Shown here: one piece after another, positions 1-11,451 of the stretch
Layout of the letters: every line of letters starts with the position of its first letter
How positions within the stretch are numbered: position 1 is the first letter of the stretch
Source of the DNA: Dryas octopetala
Taxonomy: Eukaryota > Streptophyta > Magnoliopsida > Rosales > Rosaceae
NCBI GenBank assembly: GCA_963921425.1
Contig: OY992837.1
Span: 5,057,896-5,121,895, forward strand
Reading direction: 5' to 3'
DNA length: 64,000 nucleotides
Notes under the pieces: generated by a model
The model's database searches: none
The model's input: only the letters and a program-made list of their open reading frames with translations
Told to the model about the DNA's origin: nothing
Program-made: the position numbers and the translations under genes

Positions 1-356
1 TGATCAAGACATTTCCAGCTCATAGCAGACTACCATTAAATTGCTGACAGTTTTATATTTCAGTTCACTGTTCAGAGAAAGCACAATATAGATAGAACTA
101 GAAGAGCACGTTCCTTCCAAATGGGACCCTGTAATCAATCTAGTTTGGGCCTTTCCTGGGTTAAAGTCTTTCATGGGGCATGGGGCATGGCCCAATGGGC
201 ACAACACCTCATTACGAGAGATGCCCCTTGGAGTATGTCCGAAAAATCCCTCCCTTTCCTCTGCCCTAAAGACAAAAATTGAACAAAATTGGAAAGTCCA
301 TGTCTTGGTTTGGACAGGACACTTGCAGGTTTTGTACAGAGCGAAGCATATACAAA

Positions 357-1601
357 CAAGGAGTTAAATTTCGAAATTTTCGGCGAAATTTCGTTGAAAA
401 TTTCAATTTTTAGGGATACCGAAATTTTATCACACATTCATCAATTTTTCGGGAGAATTTCGCCGAAATATTCGAAATTCGACGAAATTTCGCTCACTGC
501 TCAGGCTTCACTCAGCCCGACACCCTCACCGAGCTCACTCTCTTTCTCTCTCGACTCCTCTAAGTCCAGATCGAACACTTCTGTCATCTGCAACTCACTA
601 GAGGGAAGAACCCAGATGACAACTACTTGAGAAAAAGCTGGGAGCAGAGTCGCAGCGGAGAGAGAGGATCTGTCGAAGCCGCGATCGACGGGAATCGAAC
701 GATCATCGTCGTCGTAGTTCGTGATGGGTTTGGGTGTAGTGGTCAATCTGTGTTTGGATTTGGAAGGTGAGGGATCTGTTGGAATGTTTAAGCTTGAACA
801 TAGAGAGACATAGTGAGAAACGGAAGATGATGGGTTTGGGTGTAGTGGTATGACTTTGGATTTTTTGTACGTGGTGGGTTTAAGAAGATAATGGCTAATG
901 GAGATAATGGATTATGGAGAAGGTTCCAGATCTGAGGGGATAGTGGATAATAGAGATATTGGAAAAAAAAAAAAAAAAAAAGATAAAAGGAGATGACTTT
1001 GTGATTTTTTTTGTTTTGATAGCTTTAATCTGCTTTTTTTTTATTTTTTAAAGACTTAGGTCAATAAGGTTTTTTTTTTTTTTTTGGATCAAATAGGTCA
1101 AGGAGTTCATTTCTTTTAGGTTAAATGCAAGGGTTTAAATTTCGTTTTGTAAGGGTTCCGAAATTTTAACACACATTCGACAAAATTTTGAAATATTTCG
1201 ACGAAATTTCGAACACCCTAAGAGCCAAGTTTTTTGAATTTGAGATGAATTTCGTCGAAATTTCGCTCACTTACCCAGTAAAGCTGTAACCCAGCTAACC
1301 CTCACGCCTCACCTCACATAGTCACGCCTTGTACAGTGGTCCGATGAATAATCGGAGGCCACCAACATGTTCAAAATGACGAGAGCTTCAAAACCCACTA
1401 GGCCCGGCATCTCAACTTCGCCAGGATAGGCAGATTGCCGCCGGAGTGGCTATCGGCCCTATGGCTTCGATTCACTATAATCGGCGGTTATCTGGAATAG
1501 AGAGAGACACGAGGAGGGAGAGTAGAAGAAGACGAGCCTTTTGGTGGTACTCTCGTCGTCGTTGGCCTCCGGACGATGGCGAATTTTTTGGGGAAAATGA
1601 T

Positions 1602-1663
<62 letters not shown>

Positions 1664-2256
1664 GAAAGAAAAGAGAAAGGAAGGAAAGAAAAAAAAAAGA
1701 AAAAAAAAAGAGGAAACAAAAAAGTTTATTGTTAATTGGGAATGAGATTTGAGGCCTTTGGGCAATTAGAAAGAAAAAAAAAGTTTGGAATTTCATTTAG
1801 TTGTTTTTAAACCCTAAACCCTAATACATTTATATATAAAAATAATTAAAATACTTTAAAGGGCCTAAACGGCTAAACCTTAATATCTTAGTGTGTAGAT
1901 TATAAAGAATAAAAAGTATTAGAGTATATATAGTATATAGGATTTAGTATATAAATTATAAAATATGAATATATTAATTTCATTTATTCATTGTACTAAT
2001 TTTATTTAACAGTATTTGTCTCCAGCGCGCATTATATTCATCACATATCACATGAAACCTACCATATAATTTGGTTTCGTCAATATTTTTTATCAATGTA
2101 GTAGATAATATGTTAAATAAACATATGGTAAAGTTTCATTCAAAATTTCCGTATTTTGATAGCAATTTCCGTCATTTCCGTAGAATTTTTGTCGAAATTT
2201 AAAAATCTTCGAAATTTCCGTCGAAATTTCCTCGAAACCCGAAATTTTATTCCTTG
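357..2256. mobile_element. hAT-like non-autonomous DNA transposon, 1.9 kb
   Basis: Both ends are flanked by the same 8 bp, TATACAAA (349-356 and 2257-2264), the target-duplication length of the hAT superfamily. The left end reads CAAGGAGTTAAATTTCG and the reverse complement of the right end reads CAAGGAATAAAATTTCG, 15 of 17 identical. Subterminal regions on both sides are packed with CGAAATTTCG-type motifs (about 370-495 and 2160-2250), as expected for hAT transposase-binding repeats. The motif cluster recurs inside the element at 1135-1270, followed by a similar pyrimidine-rich stretch, so part of the left end seems duplicated internally. No transposase-like reading frame is visible, so the copy is non-autonomous. 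It carries a GA microsatellite. Superfamily assignment is inference from duplication length and termini. Confidence 0.78.
1604..1661. repeat. (GA)n microsatellite
   Basis: An uninterrupted GA dinucleotide run of about 58 bp is followed by an A-rich purine tract to about 1715. It lies inside the hAT-like element. The long Arg-Glu and Ser-Leu reading frames across it are translation artefacts of the repeat. Confidence 0.95.
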
Positions 2257-2264
2257 TATACAAA

Positions 2265-5200
2265 GCGCTTCTTATCAATTAAATTAACAAGGGTATTAAG
2301 GGTATTGACCTTGGTCCTTGACCAAAGGTGGCAAGGATGTAGACTAAATTAGGAGGCTAATCTGTATTTTTGCTACTGAATCTGGGCTTGTAACTTCTTG
2401 AGGTGGCATCATTAATCAAACTGCTTGTTCTAGACACAAAACACTCTGGTTCAAGTATTCACTCTAGAAAATTTTGAAATAATCAAATAGATTTCAGAGA
2501 ACCCATATATGTCTCCCTATCATATTAGTCGTTTTCATGCAGGGTGCGCTTATGAAAGTCAATAAAAGGTTAAGTTTAGCATCAATAATTACAAAAGTCC
2601 AAAGAAAAAACTTGCTTTCGTGTAGCTCTTGAAAGAAAATTTTTAGGACATATTAAGATTTTTTTTATTCAACATATTGAGATATGTATAAAATGTACAA
2701 AAAGAATGGTCCATATATGCACCCACTTTTTCTCCCTAATAAATGGGCTACCCAATATAAACTTAATTAAATTTGAAAGGACAGTGCTTCGGTTACCCTT
2801 GAGGTACCCCAAGATTATCCCACCTTTCAAAATTATAATTTATGTAATGTCGGTACATGAGCAGAACCGTTCACTTTTTAGAGTACTTATTATAGATTAT
2901 CTTTGCAAAAAAATTAACTCAATCGATAATCGTTTAATTATATAATTGTTGTCAATTAAATAGAAAAAATCAACGGTTTGTTCAAAAAATAACTTTTTAA
3001 TCAGAAATTATTGATTTGTATACTTAATTGATAAAAGTTATATAACCAAACGATTTCGATTAATTTGATTTTTTACAGAAATAATTTTTAATAAGTTATC
3101 CAAAAAATGAATAGTTCTGATCATGTACCGATATTGTTGAAATCAAAATATGGGAAAGTGGAGTGACCCAAGTATTATCCAATTTGAAATATTATCTTCG
3201 TACTGTCCATTTTCTTGGCTGATTTATAGGGTGACATGTATGTTGTAAAGCTACAACCGATAGAAAGAGTTTCAATTATTAATGGCAAAGAAAATGAATT
3301 TCATGCCCATATTAAGGACCATTTATTTCTATAAAAAAAAATAATAAAAGAAAAAGGAGCCATTTCTGTTTGTTAGTTTTTCCACACCTGGGTAGGAGCG
3401 CGGTTATTTGGTCATATTAAATAATAATTAGGGAGTTATATATATGTTTAATTGTTAATTAGGTTTCGTTTGAGATTACTATATTATTGCAGACTTTTGG
3501 GTCAATGACTTTATCATCTTGTTGAATGCATGTAATGGTACTTCTAGGAGATACTGATAGTACTCGGCGTGTTAATGTCATATATCATAGTTATATGAAT
3601 ATATATATATATATATGAAAATTAAAAAGTATTATAAATATTTATGTTTTTTTTTTAATTTGAGAGGAGGTCAGAAGGGGGATCAAATTTGAGTGCAGAG
3701 TGAACAATTTCACGATTTTTTTAACTGAGCTATCCAACAATTGTAATATTTATATTATTATACTATAAATCTAAATCATCGATTAAATTAATTTTTTAAC
3801 CAAAATATGTTATATGTGAACCATGCAAATTTTTAATCTGACAACATAAATATTTGTTGTTGTCAAATTATCATCACAAGATAATATTACTTTATATATC
3901 CACGGTAAATCAGTCAAACCGATAACTCTCTCTAGCTTCTAGAATGGTTATGAGTCTTATGAGGATAAGTCATCTAATCATGATCATACAGTTCAGATAT
4001 ACATGGATCATGGATGGCCTTATGCCCATATATAAACTACCCTTCAAATATAGTATTATACGATTAAATGACATACTTTGATGGCCATACATAAACTACC
4101 CTAAACTGAAAGAGACAAGCATGACAATCATATAAGAATTCATAGGCTACATCACTTGTTCATGTCGCAAAGCAACTGGGAATGTTCCTAAACAAGGGGG
4201 TTTCTTTTTTTAGTGTGTTTTTGGGCCTTCTACTCAACCAGGACTGGTAGTTATTATTAGAAGATCCCATATAATTTGGTTCAAGTCACAAGAAATTGTT
4301 AAGGCAACTAGATCACCAAATAAAAAGAAAACAATGTTTTAGCACGACTGGGTTCAAACCTTATTTTACTATATATTTGATAGAAATAGGAATAGAAGAA
4401 ACAAAATTTATTAATGGCACCTGTTAGTGACATGTTAGGGAGTAGAGACATCTCATCTACCATAATATAGAATATTAAGATTGAATAACGTGAATCAGCC
4501 AAGTGATCACCCAATAATTGCACAAGGATTACCTTGATCACAATGCATCCATTGATTGATGATTCAAAGACTTGCAAGAAAGTCACTCACATGGTCCCCA
4601 TCCTTGAATCAAATACTTAGATGTGATCAGTACGTTACCTAAAATTTATATTTGAATTATTTTGCTGCATGTTACAAACTCCAAAGTCAGGTTTGACGTC
4701 TTATTACATTTATGATTCTTTTGGGTAAGGAGAGAAAAATGCTTCTATAATATATTCATTCATCTAGTACAAAACTTTAAGATAAATCCGAAGATATTAT
4801 ATCTACGATTGATTACAATTAATATAATATTTAAAAATTAAAAAAATTTACTTATCTTTATGTTATAGTGATGTGACATCCTTTAAAAAAAATATGAGAA
4901 AAAAAAAGAGAGAAGAGAAACAGCTAATGAGAAAAGATGAGAAATTAAGGATAGTATATGGTATTAGATGGGGGAATAGATAAAATTTTTCTCTTTGAAA
5001 AAATGTTGTCACATACATCAAAAGGCTTTGATTGTTTGTTGGTGAAAAGGGTAATGTTTGCAAGTACAGGAACAACCAGTCCTGTCCCTGAGGAATAAAT
5101 AGTTTTGCAACCCAATGAAAACAAGTGGGTTCTCCAATGTAATTATGTGGGAACAAAAGTATAACTGTATAAGGAATAAGACAGGAAAGTCCATATAATT

Positions 5201-5816
5201 CATTGTTTTATAAAAAGCTTATGTAATATAATCCCTCCCTAGGACCACAGCAAGAAGTGGACATGTAATAAGGAAAATGTACCCAGAACATGCATGGCCA
5301 AATTGTTATATTATGACTCCTGTATATATAGACCACACCTTTCTAAGGTAAGCAATTAACTCTCAACTCAAAGAATGGCCTTCTAAAGGGAGTTTATTTT
5401 TAATGCTGAAGTATGGGGTTGGTCACAAATAGCCTATATCTTGCCATCTTCACTAGTCAACAAAATAAAGCACCACGGGTCATGCAGTAACAGCCTGATC
5501 AATCAATAAGATATATTGTAAAACATGTTTCAATCACTACCTTCTTTTATTATTGATGGACCCTCTGCATTATTATATCCCTAAGAATGCTTGCTCTCGC
5601 ATATTACAGGCGGCTATCTTTTTATTCAGCATTTGACTCTCACCAAAAAGTCACATATTGAATGCTTCAAACGCAGTACTTTGTATAAGCCTGCCTGCAA
5701 CAATTCTTTGTATAAGCGTGTTTGTTGTCCAAGAACTTTGGTCTATTCGCCATGAAAGTTCCTGTGGAGCTATATTTCTTCAACATTACTTCTTCTTTCC
5801 CCATGCAACTCTGACA
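2265..5816. other. Gene-free AT-rich spacer upstream of GT-1
   Basis: No reading frame here resembles a protein I know. It contains one inverted-repeat element (2851-3130), a short AT microsatellite near 3598-3616, and a TATA-like stretch at 5321-5330. The reading frame of GT-1 stays open upstream to about 5658 but has no ATG there; TTG at 5658 is the only start-like codon. Confidence 0.6.
2851..3130. mobile_element. MITE-like inverted-repeat element, family 1 copy a
   Basis: The left end begins CGGTACATGAGCAGAAC and the reverse complement of the right end begins CGGTACATGATCAGAAC. The two arms remain alignable for about 95 bp each, including the ATCGATAATCGTTT / ATCGAAATCGTTT region. No coding capacity. 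A related copy lies at about 34920-35165. I did not find a convincing target-site duplication, so the superfamily is left open. Confidence 0.6.
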
Positions 5817-7079
5817 ATGATGAGCAAAATTGACAGCCGGCTGCTCAGCCTTGCCAAGTTCCATATCTTCTGTACTCTCTCACTAGCTGCAATCATCTTC
5901 TTCATCTATGCCGATTGTATCATCTACAATGACTCCCAACAATCACTTGATTTAAAGGATAAAGCTATTTATCAGGTGCTGCAGACTCACAGTACTGAAG
6001 GCCACTTCATCAAGTCTGATATTACTCGAGCCCTGCGCTCTATGCAAGAAGAGCTCCCTGAAGTTGGTAGAGAAAACACAAGTCCTCTTGTTGCTCCTTT
6101 CAATGTCACAGAAGAAGAAAGAATTGCTTGGTTTCGGAGAAAGCTACCGGAAATTAAGATTTTCAAATCAGACAAGTCTGCACGGCAGTTCCATCGTCGA
6201 GTTCTGGAATTCTTTGACCCTGAGTGTGAGGGTCAGTTCTTTATGACATGGATTTCCCCGGCCCGGTCTTTTGGAAACAGAGAGTTCTTGTCAATGGAGA
6301 GTCTTTTCAGTGCCCACCCTCATGGATGCTTGATGATTCTCTCAAGAACCATGGACTCCAGGCGTGGTTACAGGATTCTGAAACCACTGCAAGACCGTGG
6401 ATTCAAGGTTCATGCAGTGACACCAGACCTGTCATTTCTGTTCAAGAACACCCCAGCTGAAGCTTGGTTTGCTGAGATGAAGAAAGGCAACAAAGACCCT
6501 GGTGAGATTCCATTAGCCCAGAATCTGTCAAATTTAATGAGACTCGCAATTCTATACAAGTATGGGGGTGTTTACCTGGACACAGATTTCATCGTTTTGA
6601 AATCATTCTCAGGGATGAGGAACTCAATTGGTGCACAGAGTATAGATGTGGCATCTAAAAACTGGACCAGGTTGAATAATGCAGTTCTGGTCTTTGATAT
6701 GAATCATCCTCTTCTGTACAAATTCATGGAGGAATTTGCCTTGACTTTTGATGGAAATAAATGGGGGCACAATGGACCCTACCTAGTTTCCAGAGTGGTT
6801 CAGAGGGTAGAAAACCGACCTGGTTATAACTTCACAATTCTGCCACCTATGGCCTTCTACCCAGTGGATTGGACTAGAATAGGGGGACTATTTAAGAAGC
6901 CAGAAAACCAGGTTAATTCACGATGGGTAAGAGTAAAGCTGCTTCAGCTTAGCCGCGAGACTTATGGGGTTCACCTATGGAACAAACAAAGTAGCAGAGT
7001 AGTAATCGAAGAGGGAAGCATCATGCAGAGATTAATCTCCGATCACTGTGTCATTTGCAAAGACGTATATACTTCTTAA
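5817..7079 (+). CDS. GT-1: alpha-1,4-glycosyltransferase-like protein (DXD type)
   Basis: Single-exon gene, 420 aa from the ATG at 5817. That start aligns with the start region of the two paralogues; a longer frame upstream lacks ATG. Layout is type II Golgi: a short cytosolic tail, a membrane anchor at about residues 13-33 (FHIFCTLSLAAIIFFIYAD), a variable stem, then a conserved lumenal domain. The domain has the EERIAWFRRKLPE segment, the sugar-binding DXD motif KYGGVYLDTDF (D255, D257), the GNKWGHNGPYLVSRV block and a C-terminal HCVIC. This matches the plant family with Gly_transf_sug and Gb3-synthase-type domains, often labelled lactosylceramide 4-alpha-galactosyltransferase-like. The actual donor and acceptor in plants are not established. 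It is the most diverged of the three copies here and is convergent with the serine-rich gene downstream. Confidence 0.9.
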   Translation: MMSKIDSRLLSLAKFHIFCTLSLAAIIFFIYADCIIYNDSQQSLDLKDKAIYQVLQTHSTEGHFIKSDITRALRSMQEELPEVGRENTSPLVAPFNVTEEERIAWFRRKLPEIKIFKSDKSARQFHRRVLEFFDPECEGQFFMTWISPARSFGNREFLSMESLFSAHPHGCLMILSRTMDSRRGYRILKPLQDRGFKVHAVTPDLSFLFKNTPAEAWFAEMKKGNKDPGEIPLAQNLSNLMRLAILYKYGGVYLDTDFIVLKSFSGMRNSIGAQSIDVASKNWTRLNNAVLVFDMNHPLLYKFMEEFALTFDGNKWGHNGPYLVSRVVQRVENRPGYNFTILPPMAFYPVDWTRIGGLFKKPENQVNSRWVRVKLLQLSRETYGVHLWNKQSSRVVIEEGSIMQRLISDHCVICKDVYTS

Positions 7080-7439
7080 AGAATTTTCCCAGATAAAAGA
7101 TGGTGAAGTATCTTCAATCATATAACACCAACTGTGGCAAAGTCGCAGACTGGAAATTAATACCTCCCATTTATTAGTATACTCTGTTTATGGAATTTTC
7201 CTTTTTTTTTTTTTTTTTTTTCATTTATACATATTTTTATTTGGTTCTCCTTTTCATTTTGATGTTTCGCCCCTGTGTAAAGAAAATCCATGTTTGACTG
7301 TAAATCTCAGATTGTGTAAACAAATTATGACAGACATTCCCTGTTTCAGTATGTCCACAAAAGCTAACTCTTTTCTTTTCTTCTTTTTTTTTTTTTTTAA
7401 ATAAATGAGGTTCATGTATTACAAGTCTACAGACTAATA

Positions 7440-8054
7440 TCAGTATTTTCTTCCACAAAAAGCAATCCTAAGCCGTCTCAACCTCAATCTCAGTCTAAAT
7501 CCTCGGCATCTCCATAAGCCAAATCCGGGCAGTCTCCTAAAGGATTTTTTCCTAGTCAACTTGCGGTTGGCCATTCTTACCTCTCTATTCCGAAAGCCGT
7601 ACTCTCCATCCATGAAGCTACCGTCAGAAGCACGCTTACTTTGCCCATCAATCCTAGAATCATTTCTGGGTCCATACTGCTTGATGGATGTCCAGGGATC
7701 ATGAATTTCATGTTCATCCTCGGTATCACTGCCCCACAGAAGGATAGGCTTAATTATAGAGGAGCCACTGAAATCCTCAAAATGGTTCGCCAAACTTGTA
7801 TGCTCCATGTCAAATAACCTCCTCAAAGACGTGTTTCCTCCTTTCATCAAACTTAACAAACTGCTACTTTTTCGGGATGAAGAGAATGAGGAGCATGAAG
7901 CAGATGAGGAAGAGAAGGAAGATGACGAAGATGAAGACCGATGAAGAGATTTCTGATACTCTACAATCCGCCTTATCCTTTCTTTTTGAACTTCTGGATC
8001 AACAAAACAACTGCTCTCATCATCGTTCTCTTCGGTTATCTCCGATATCATCAT
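7440..8054 (-). CDS. Plant protein of unknown function, serine-rich with basic C-terminus
   Basis: Single reading frame of 204 aa starting with two Met codons. I do not recognise a named family. Order of parts: an acidic N-terminus (EITEENDDESS), a QKERIRRIVEYQKSL helix-like segment, a poly-serine tract at about residues 40-64, a KPILLWGSDTEDE motif near residue 103, and a strongly Arg/Leu-rich tail ending RLRIAFCGRKY. The tail could bind membrane or nucleic acid, or act as a nuclear signal; this is inference. It has no signal peptide or membrane span. It sits between GT-1 (convergent) and RPS31 (same strand, upstream). Long serine runs raise some doubt, but the flanking segments have normal protein composition. 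Confidence 0.6.
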   Translation of the reverse strand: MMISEITEENDDESSCFVDPEVQKERIRRIVEYQKSLHRSSSSSSSFSSSSASCSSFSSSRKSSSLLSLMKGGNTSLRRLFDMEHTSLANHFEDFSGSSIIKPILLWGSDTEDEHEIHDPWTSIKQYGPRNDSRIDGQSKRASDGSFMDGEYGFRNREVRMANRKLTRKKSFRRLPGFGLWRCRGFRLRLRLRRLRIAFCGRKY

Positions 8055-8514
8055 AGTCCTAAAGGTTTTGGGTTTTTGGATGACATAAATGGGTAGACAA
8101 AAAATGAAGGTTTATGAAGATGCAGCAGAAGAGTCAAGGAAATACCAACAAATGGGACTAAGACGGCAATAACTCCCTATCAACTATACAGAATGTTGAA
8201 AGCCGGCGATTAAAAAACAAATGTTTCCTAACATGTGTTTCCAGAAAGGTTTTGTGTCCAAAAAGAAAAGATTAGAACAAGTTACTAGCCTATCCAAAAT
8301 TTCACACAATTAATAAATAAGTAAAGCACAAAGTACATCTTAGAAATTTTCATCCTAAACTATAAGGAAAACTAAATACTACATGACAATTGAAGTTTTA
8401 AAGCTTAATTTATTAATAGCAAGCCAAACCCAAGAGTTACAAAATAAAGCAATTCAAGGTTTCATAAATTACAAAATTAATAGAAATGGAAGAGATTGGG
8501 CTCCAGTAGCTTAG

Positions 8515-9128
8515 CTAAGACAACAAGGACTCATCAATTTCAACCTTGACAATCGTATCGTCGTCAAACTTATCTTTCTTAGGAGGAGCCGAAGGCACCG
8601 GAACCCTAGGTGGTCCTCTCCCTTTGTTCTTGTTCCGAGGCCTCGCCTATAGTTCAATTTTTTATTTTTTTTATAGAAAATTTCAAAATGAAAAAGAAAA
8701 AAAATCAGCATAATGATGAAATTCATAAGAAGAAAATGATGATAGAAACAGTCAAAATCAGAAAAAGGACTTACATTGCCAAAAGAGTGATTGAAACGCT
8801 TTCCTCTTTCAGTTTTCTTATCACCTCTGCCACAGTACACTGAAGCAGCAGAACACAAAATTAGGGCATATATATATATATATATACACGATGCACACAC
8901 ATATATATGTATATGTTTAAGAAAGAGCAAGAGAGAGCAAGAGAGGGGTTCAAATTTACGTGTACCTGAGGGGATTGATGGAGTAGTAGCTGTGGAGATT
9001 GAGAGCGAAGCAGTGGAAGAGGGGAGAGAAGTGGTGGCTAGGGCTTCGGATTGAGAAAACGAAATGCGAGACCCCAAAGCGAGCGATGGAGAGGGGATTG
9101 GGAGAGCTCCGAGTAACAGTGACGCCAT
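8515..9128 (-). CDS. RPS31: Chloroplast 30S ribosomal protein S31 (bTHXc / PSRP4)
   Basis: Three exons at 9128-8966, 8839-8775 and 8646-8515 join with GT-AG introns to give 119 aa. Exon 1 encodes a Ser/Thr-rich chloroplast transit peptide starting MASLLLGALPIPSPSLALGS. Exon 2 begins VYCGRGDKKTERGKRFNHSF, the hallmark of the Thx/S31 family. Exon 3 gives the basic ARPRNKNKGRGPPRVPVP segment and an acidic end, KFDDDTIVKVEIDESLLS. The product is a small basic protein of the plastid small ribosomal subunit; length and exon content fit the family (about 118 aa in Arabidopsis, from memory). A decayed copy of the whole gene lies upstream of GT-3 at 11452-11977, showing that this gene was duplicated together with its GT neighbour. 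Confidence 0.93.
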
Positions 9129-9239
9129 AGTCGAAGCTTGAGAGAAACAGATAAGGTTTTCGAGGGAAGTTTAAGAGACCGTTTGCCTGGTTCTCTAGTT
9201 TATATTTGTCTGCGACTCTCCTCCGGTAATTTACTTCAA

Positions 9240-9292
9240 AAGGCCCAAAGCCCAAAACTAGGTTGGGCCTTCGCTTTTGATTTTGGGCTTTG
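9240..9292 (-). promoter_or_regulatory. RPS31 promoter with site II (TGGGCY) elements
   Basis: The 5' flank of RPS31 has clustered GGCCCA/TGGGCC and TGGGCT motifs (for example at 9241-9247, 9264-9269 and 9284-9289), 115-165 bp upstream of the start codon. Site II elements are known in promoters of plant ribosomal-protein and other growth-related genes. Motif presence is directly visible; the regulatory role is inference. Confidence 0.5.
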
Positions 9293-9949
9293 GTTTATAG
9301 CTGGACCAAATTCAGCAACATATTTTGGGCTTTCTGGCCGCCATATAGCTTTCTCCACAAGAAAAAAAAAATGAAATGAAATGTGGAACCAAAAAATTCT
9401 ACCTTCTCACTCCAAAAAATTTAGTAGGTCATCTTTTCATAAAATGATGATCATGTCCCTCTTTAATCATTATTGTTTAATTGATCCGATGATGTAATAG
9501 GTACAATAAACAGCAAGCTGTTATAATTAGCTATAAATGTGACCATTTCATATATTACTCCTAGATCTATTCAACATTGAAGGCTGCAACTGGTATTTAT
9601 GTTCAATAAGCAGTAGTAAATGTTTGTCAAAATGGCCATTAAAGCTTTAATAATATTGATTTGAACATTGAAAGAACTAAAAGGATTACAAACGAACAAT
9701 TTATGAACCCGAATATATACTGATACAACATTGCATAATGTTTGATAAATTTGCTCCATAATTGGACCCCACCTGCACATTTGCTAAATAAATCTCACAT
9801 GCATCTAATTCTTCCACCGATGATCATATCAAACCCAAGTTTTAAACGTTTCAAGCTTGTCCACACCATTGCATGAACCGCAGACGACCACATGCAGTAG
9901 TAAAGGATAAAATCATACAATAGAAACCTCCTATTTCTATTTTCAGCTA

Positions 9950-9959
9950 CTATATAAAG
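9950..9959 (+). promoter_or_regulatory. TATA box of GT-2
   Basis: CTATATAAAG lies about 40 bp before the GT-2 start codon. The same block, followed by CACTTGG, is kept before GT-3 at 13397-13405, which supports a shared core promoter with a very short 5' UTR. Confidence 0.55.
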
Positions 9960-9996
9960 CACTTGGCCTGACCTACCATGATCCTCATCAAGATCA

Positions 9997-11328
9997 ATGC
10001 TTTCTCCAAAAAAAGTCTCACTCTATTCTACTTTCATGAAGATGAAAAGAATGTCTCAAAAAGTTTTTGATTACAGGCAGCTTGGCCGCACTGCCAAATC
10101 CCCAATCTTCTCCACCATCTCATTTGCTGCCATATTCTTTTTCATCTATGCAGACAGCATCCTCTCAAACCTTTCCATGCATCCTGTTGACCTGAGAAAT
10201 CTCGAAATTCTTGACCATCACCAGACTCAAGGACCTCAAGAGCAAATTGATCAATCAACCTTGACTGCTGAGAGCACACCACAGCTTTCCAATATGCAGG
10301 AAAAGATCATTGATGAAGCTCCAGATGACATTTACGACCCTCTGATCCCTCCTGACAATGTCACAAAAGAGGAAAGACTTGTCTGGTTCCGGCGAAAGCT
10401 TCCAGAGCTCGAGATACTCAAGTCGAACAACTTGACACAGGAGTTTCACGGGCGAGTGCTCCAGTTCCTCAACCACGGATGCAGCGCTCAGTTCTTCATG
10501 ATATGGTTTTCACCGACAACTTCATTCAGGAAAAGAGAATTCTTGGCCATGGATAGCCTCTTCAAAGCCCATCCTCAAGGATGCCTGATGATTCTATCAA
10601 AAAGCATGGATTCAGGACGCGGCTACAGAATCCTGAAGCCACTAATTGACCAAGGATTCAAAATACTGGCAATAACACCCGACTTGCCATTTCTAATGAA
10701 GAACACCCCAGGTGAAGCTTGGCTGGAAGAATTGAAGAACGGGAGGAGGGACCCGGGTTACATCCCATTATCTCAAAACCTAGCCAATCTGGTTAGGCTT
10801 GCAATGCTATACAAGTATGGAGGTAGCTACTTGGACACAGACTTGATAACTATGAGGGATTTCTCTGGGTTGAGGAATGCAGTTGGAGCACAAAGTGTAG
10901 ACCCCAACTCCAAACACTGGACCAAACTAAATACTGCAGTCATGATCTTTGACATAAATCACCCGCTTCTACTAGACTTCATGAACGAATTTGCTTCAAC
11001 TTTTAACGGGAACAAATGGGGTCACAACGGACCCCATATGATTTCCAGGGTAGTTGAGAAATTAGGAAGCACACAGGGTTACAACCTTACAATATTGCCT
11101 CCTGAGGCATTCTATCCGGTGGACTGGATTAAGATACGCAGGCTTTTTGTGAAGCCTCGGAAGGAATCAGAGTCGAGATGGGTGGAAAGCATGCTGAATG
11201 AGCTAAATGAAGGGGAGACCTATGCTTTGCACCTATGGAACAAACGAAGTAGAGAGTTGGACATTGAAGAGGGAAGTGTCATGGCCAGACTGATCTCAGA
11301 GCACTGTGTCATCTGCTCAGATGTATAA
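9997..11328 (+). CDS. GT-2: alpha-1,4-glycosyltransferase-like protein (DXD type)
   Basis: Intact single-exon gene of 443 aa. A TATA box 40 bp upstream and alignment with GT-3 support the start. N-terminal residues 1-36 are basic, then a membrane anchor at about 37-56 (IFSTISFAAIFFFIYADSIL), a stem rich in Gln/Asp, and the lumenal catalytic region from about 120. The DXD motif is KYGGSYLDTDL (D280, D282), followed by GLRNAVGAQS, NGNKWGHNGP and a C-terminal HCVIC. Predicted role is sugar transfer in the Golgi; the substrate is unknown. The stem is about 20-25 residues longer than in GT-3. The gene and the RPS31 gene before it form the unit that was duplicated to give GT-3 and the RPS31 pseudogene. 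Confidence 0.92.
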   Translation: MLSPKKVSLYSTFMKMKRMSQKVFDYRQLGRTAKSPIFSTISFAAIFFFIYADSILSNLSMHPVDLRNLEILDHHQTQGPQEQIDQSTLTAESTPQLSNMQEKIIDEAPDDIYDPLIPPDNVTKEERLVWFRRKLPELEILKSNNLTQEFHGRVLQFLNHGCSAQFFMIWFSPTTSFRKREFLAMDSLFKAHPQGCLMILSKSMDSGRGYRILKPLIDQGFKILAITPDLPFLMKNTPGEAWLEELKNGRRDPGYIPLSQNLANLVRLAMLYKYGGSYLDTDLITMRDFSGLRNAVGAQSVDPNSKHWTKLNTAVMIFDINHPLLLDFMNEFASTFNGNKWGHNGPHMISRVVEKLGSTQGYNLTILPPEAFYPVDWIKIRRLFVKPRKESESRWVESMLNELNEGETYALHLWNKRSRELDIEEGSVMARLISEHCVICSDV

Positions 11329-11451
11329 ACTTCTTAAACAAAATTTTAAATTTCTTTGCCGTAAGATGGTGAAGGCGAAGCTATGTATACTTCAAGCAAT
11401 TTGATTGACCTTTATATAAATTGTAACACAAATAGAAATGAAACAAGTACT

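Noticed and set aside
1446-1796. Several open frames rich in Arg-Glu or Ser-Leu around the GA repeat
   Set aside because: They are translations of a microsatellite and its purine-rich flank on both strands.
5321-5609. TATA-like box plus possible 5'-UTR intron (5348-5609) for GT-1
   Set aside because: The distance between the TATA box and the proposed donor is too short for a transcription start to lie between them.
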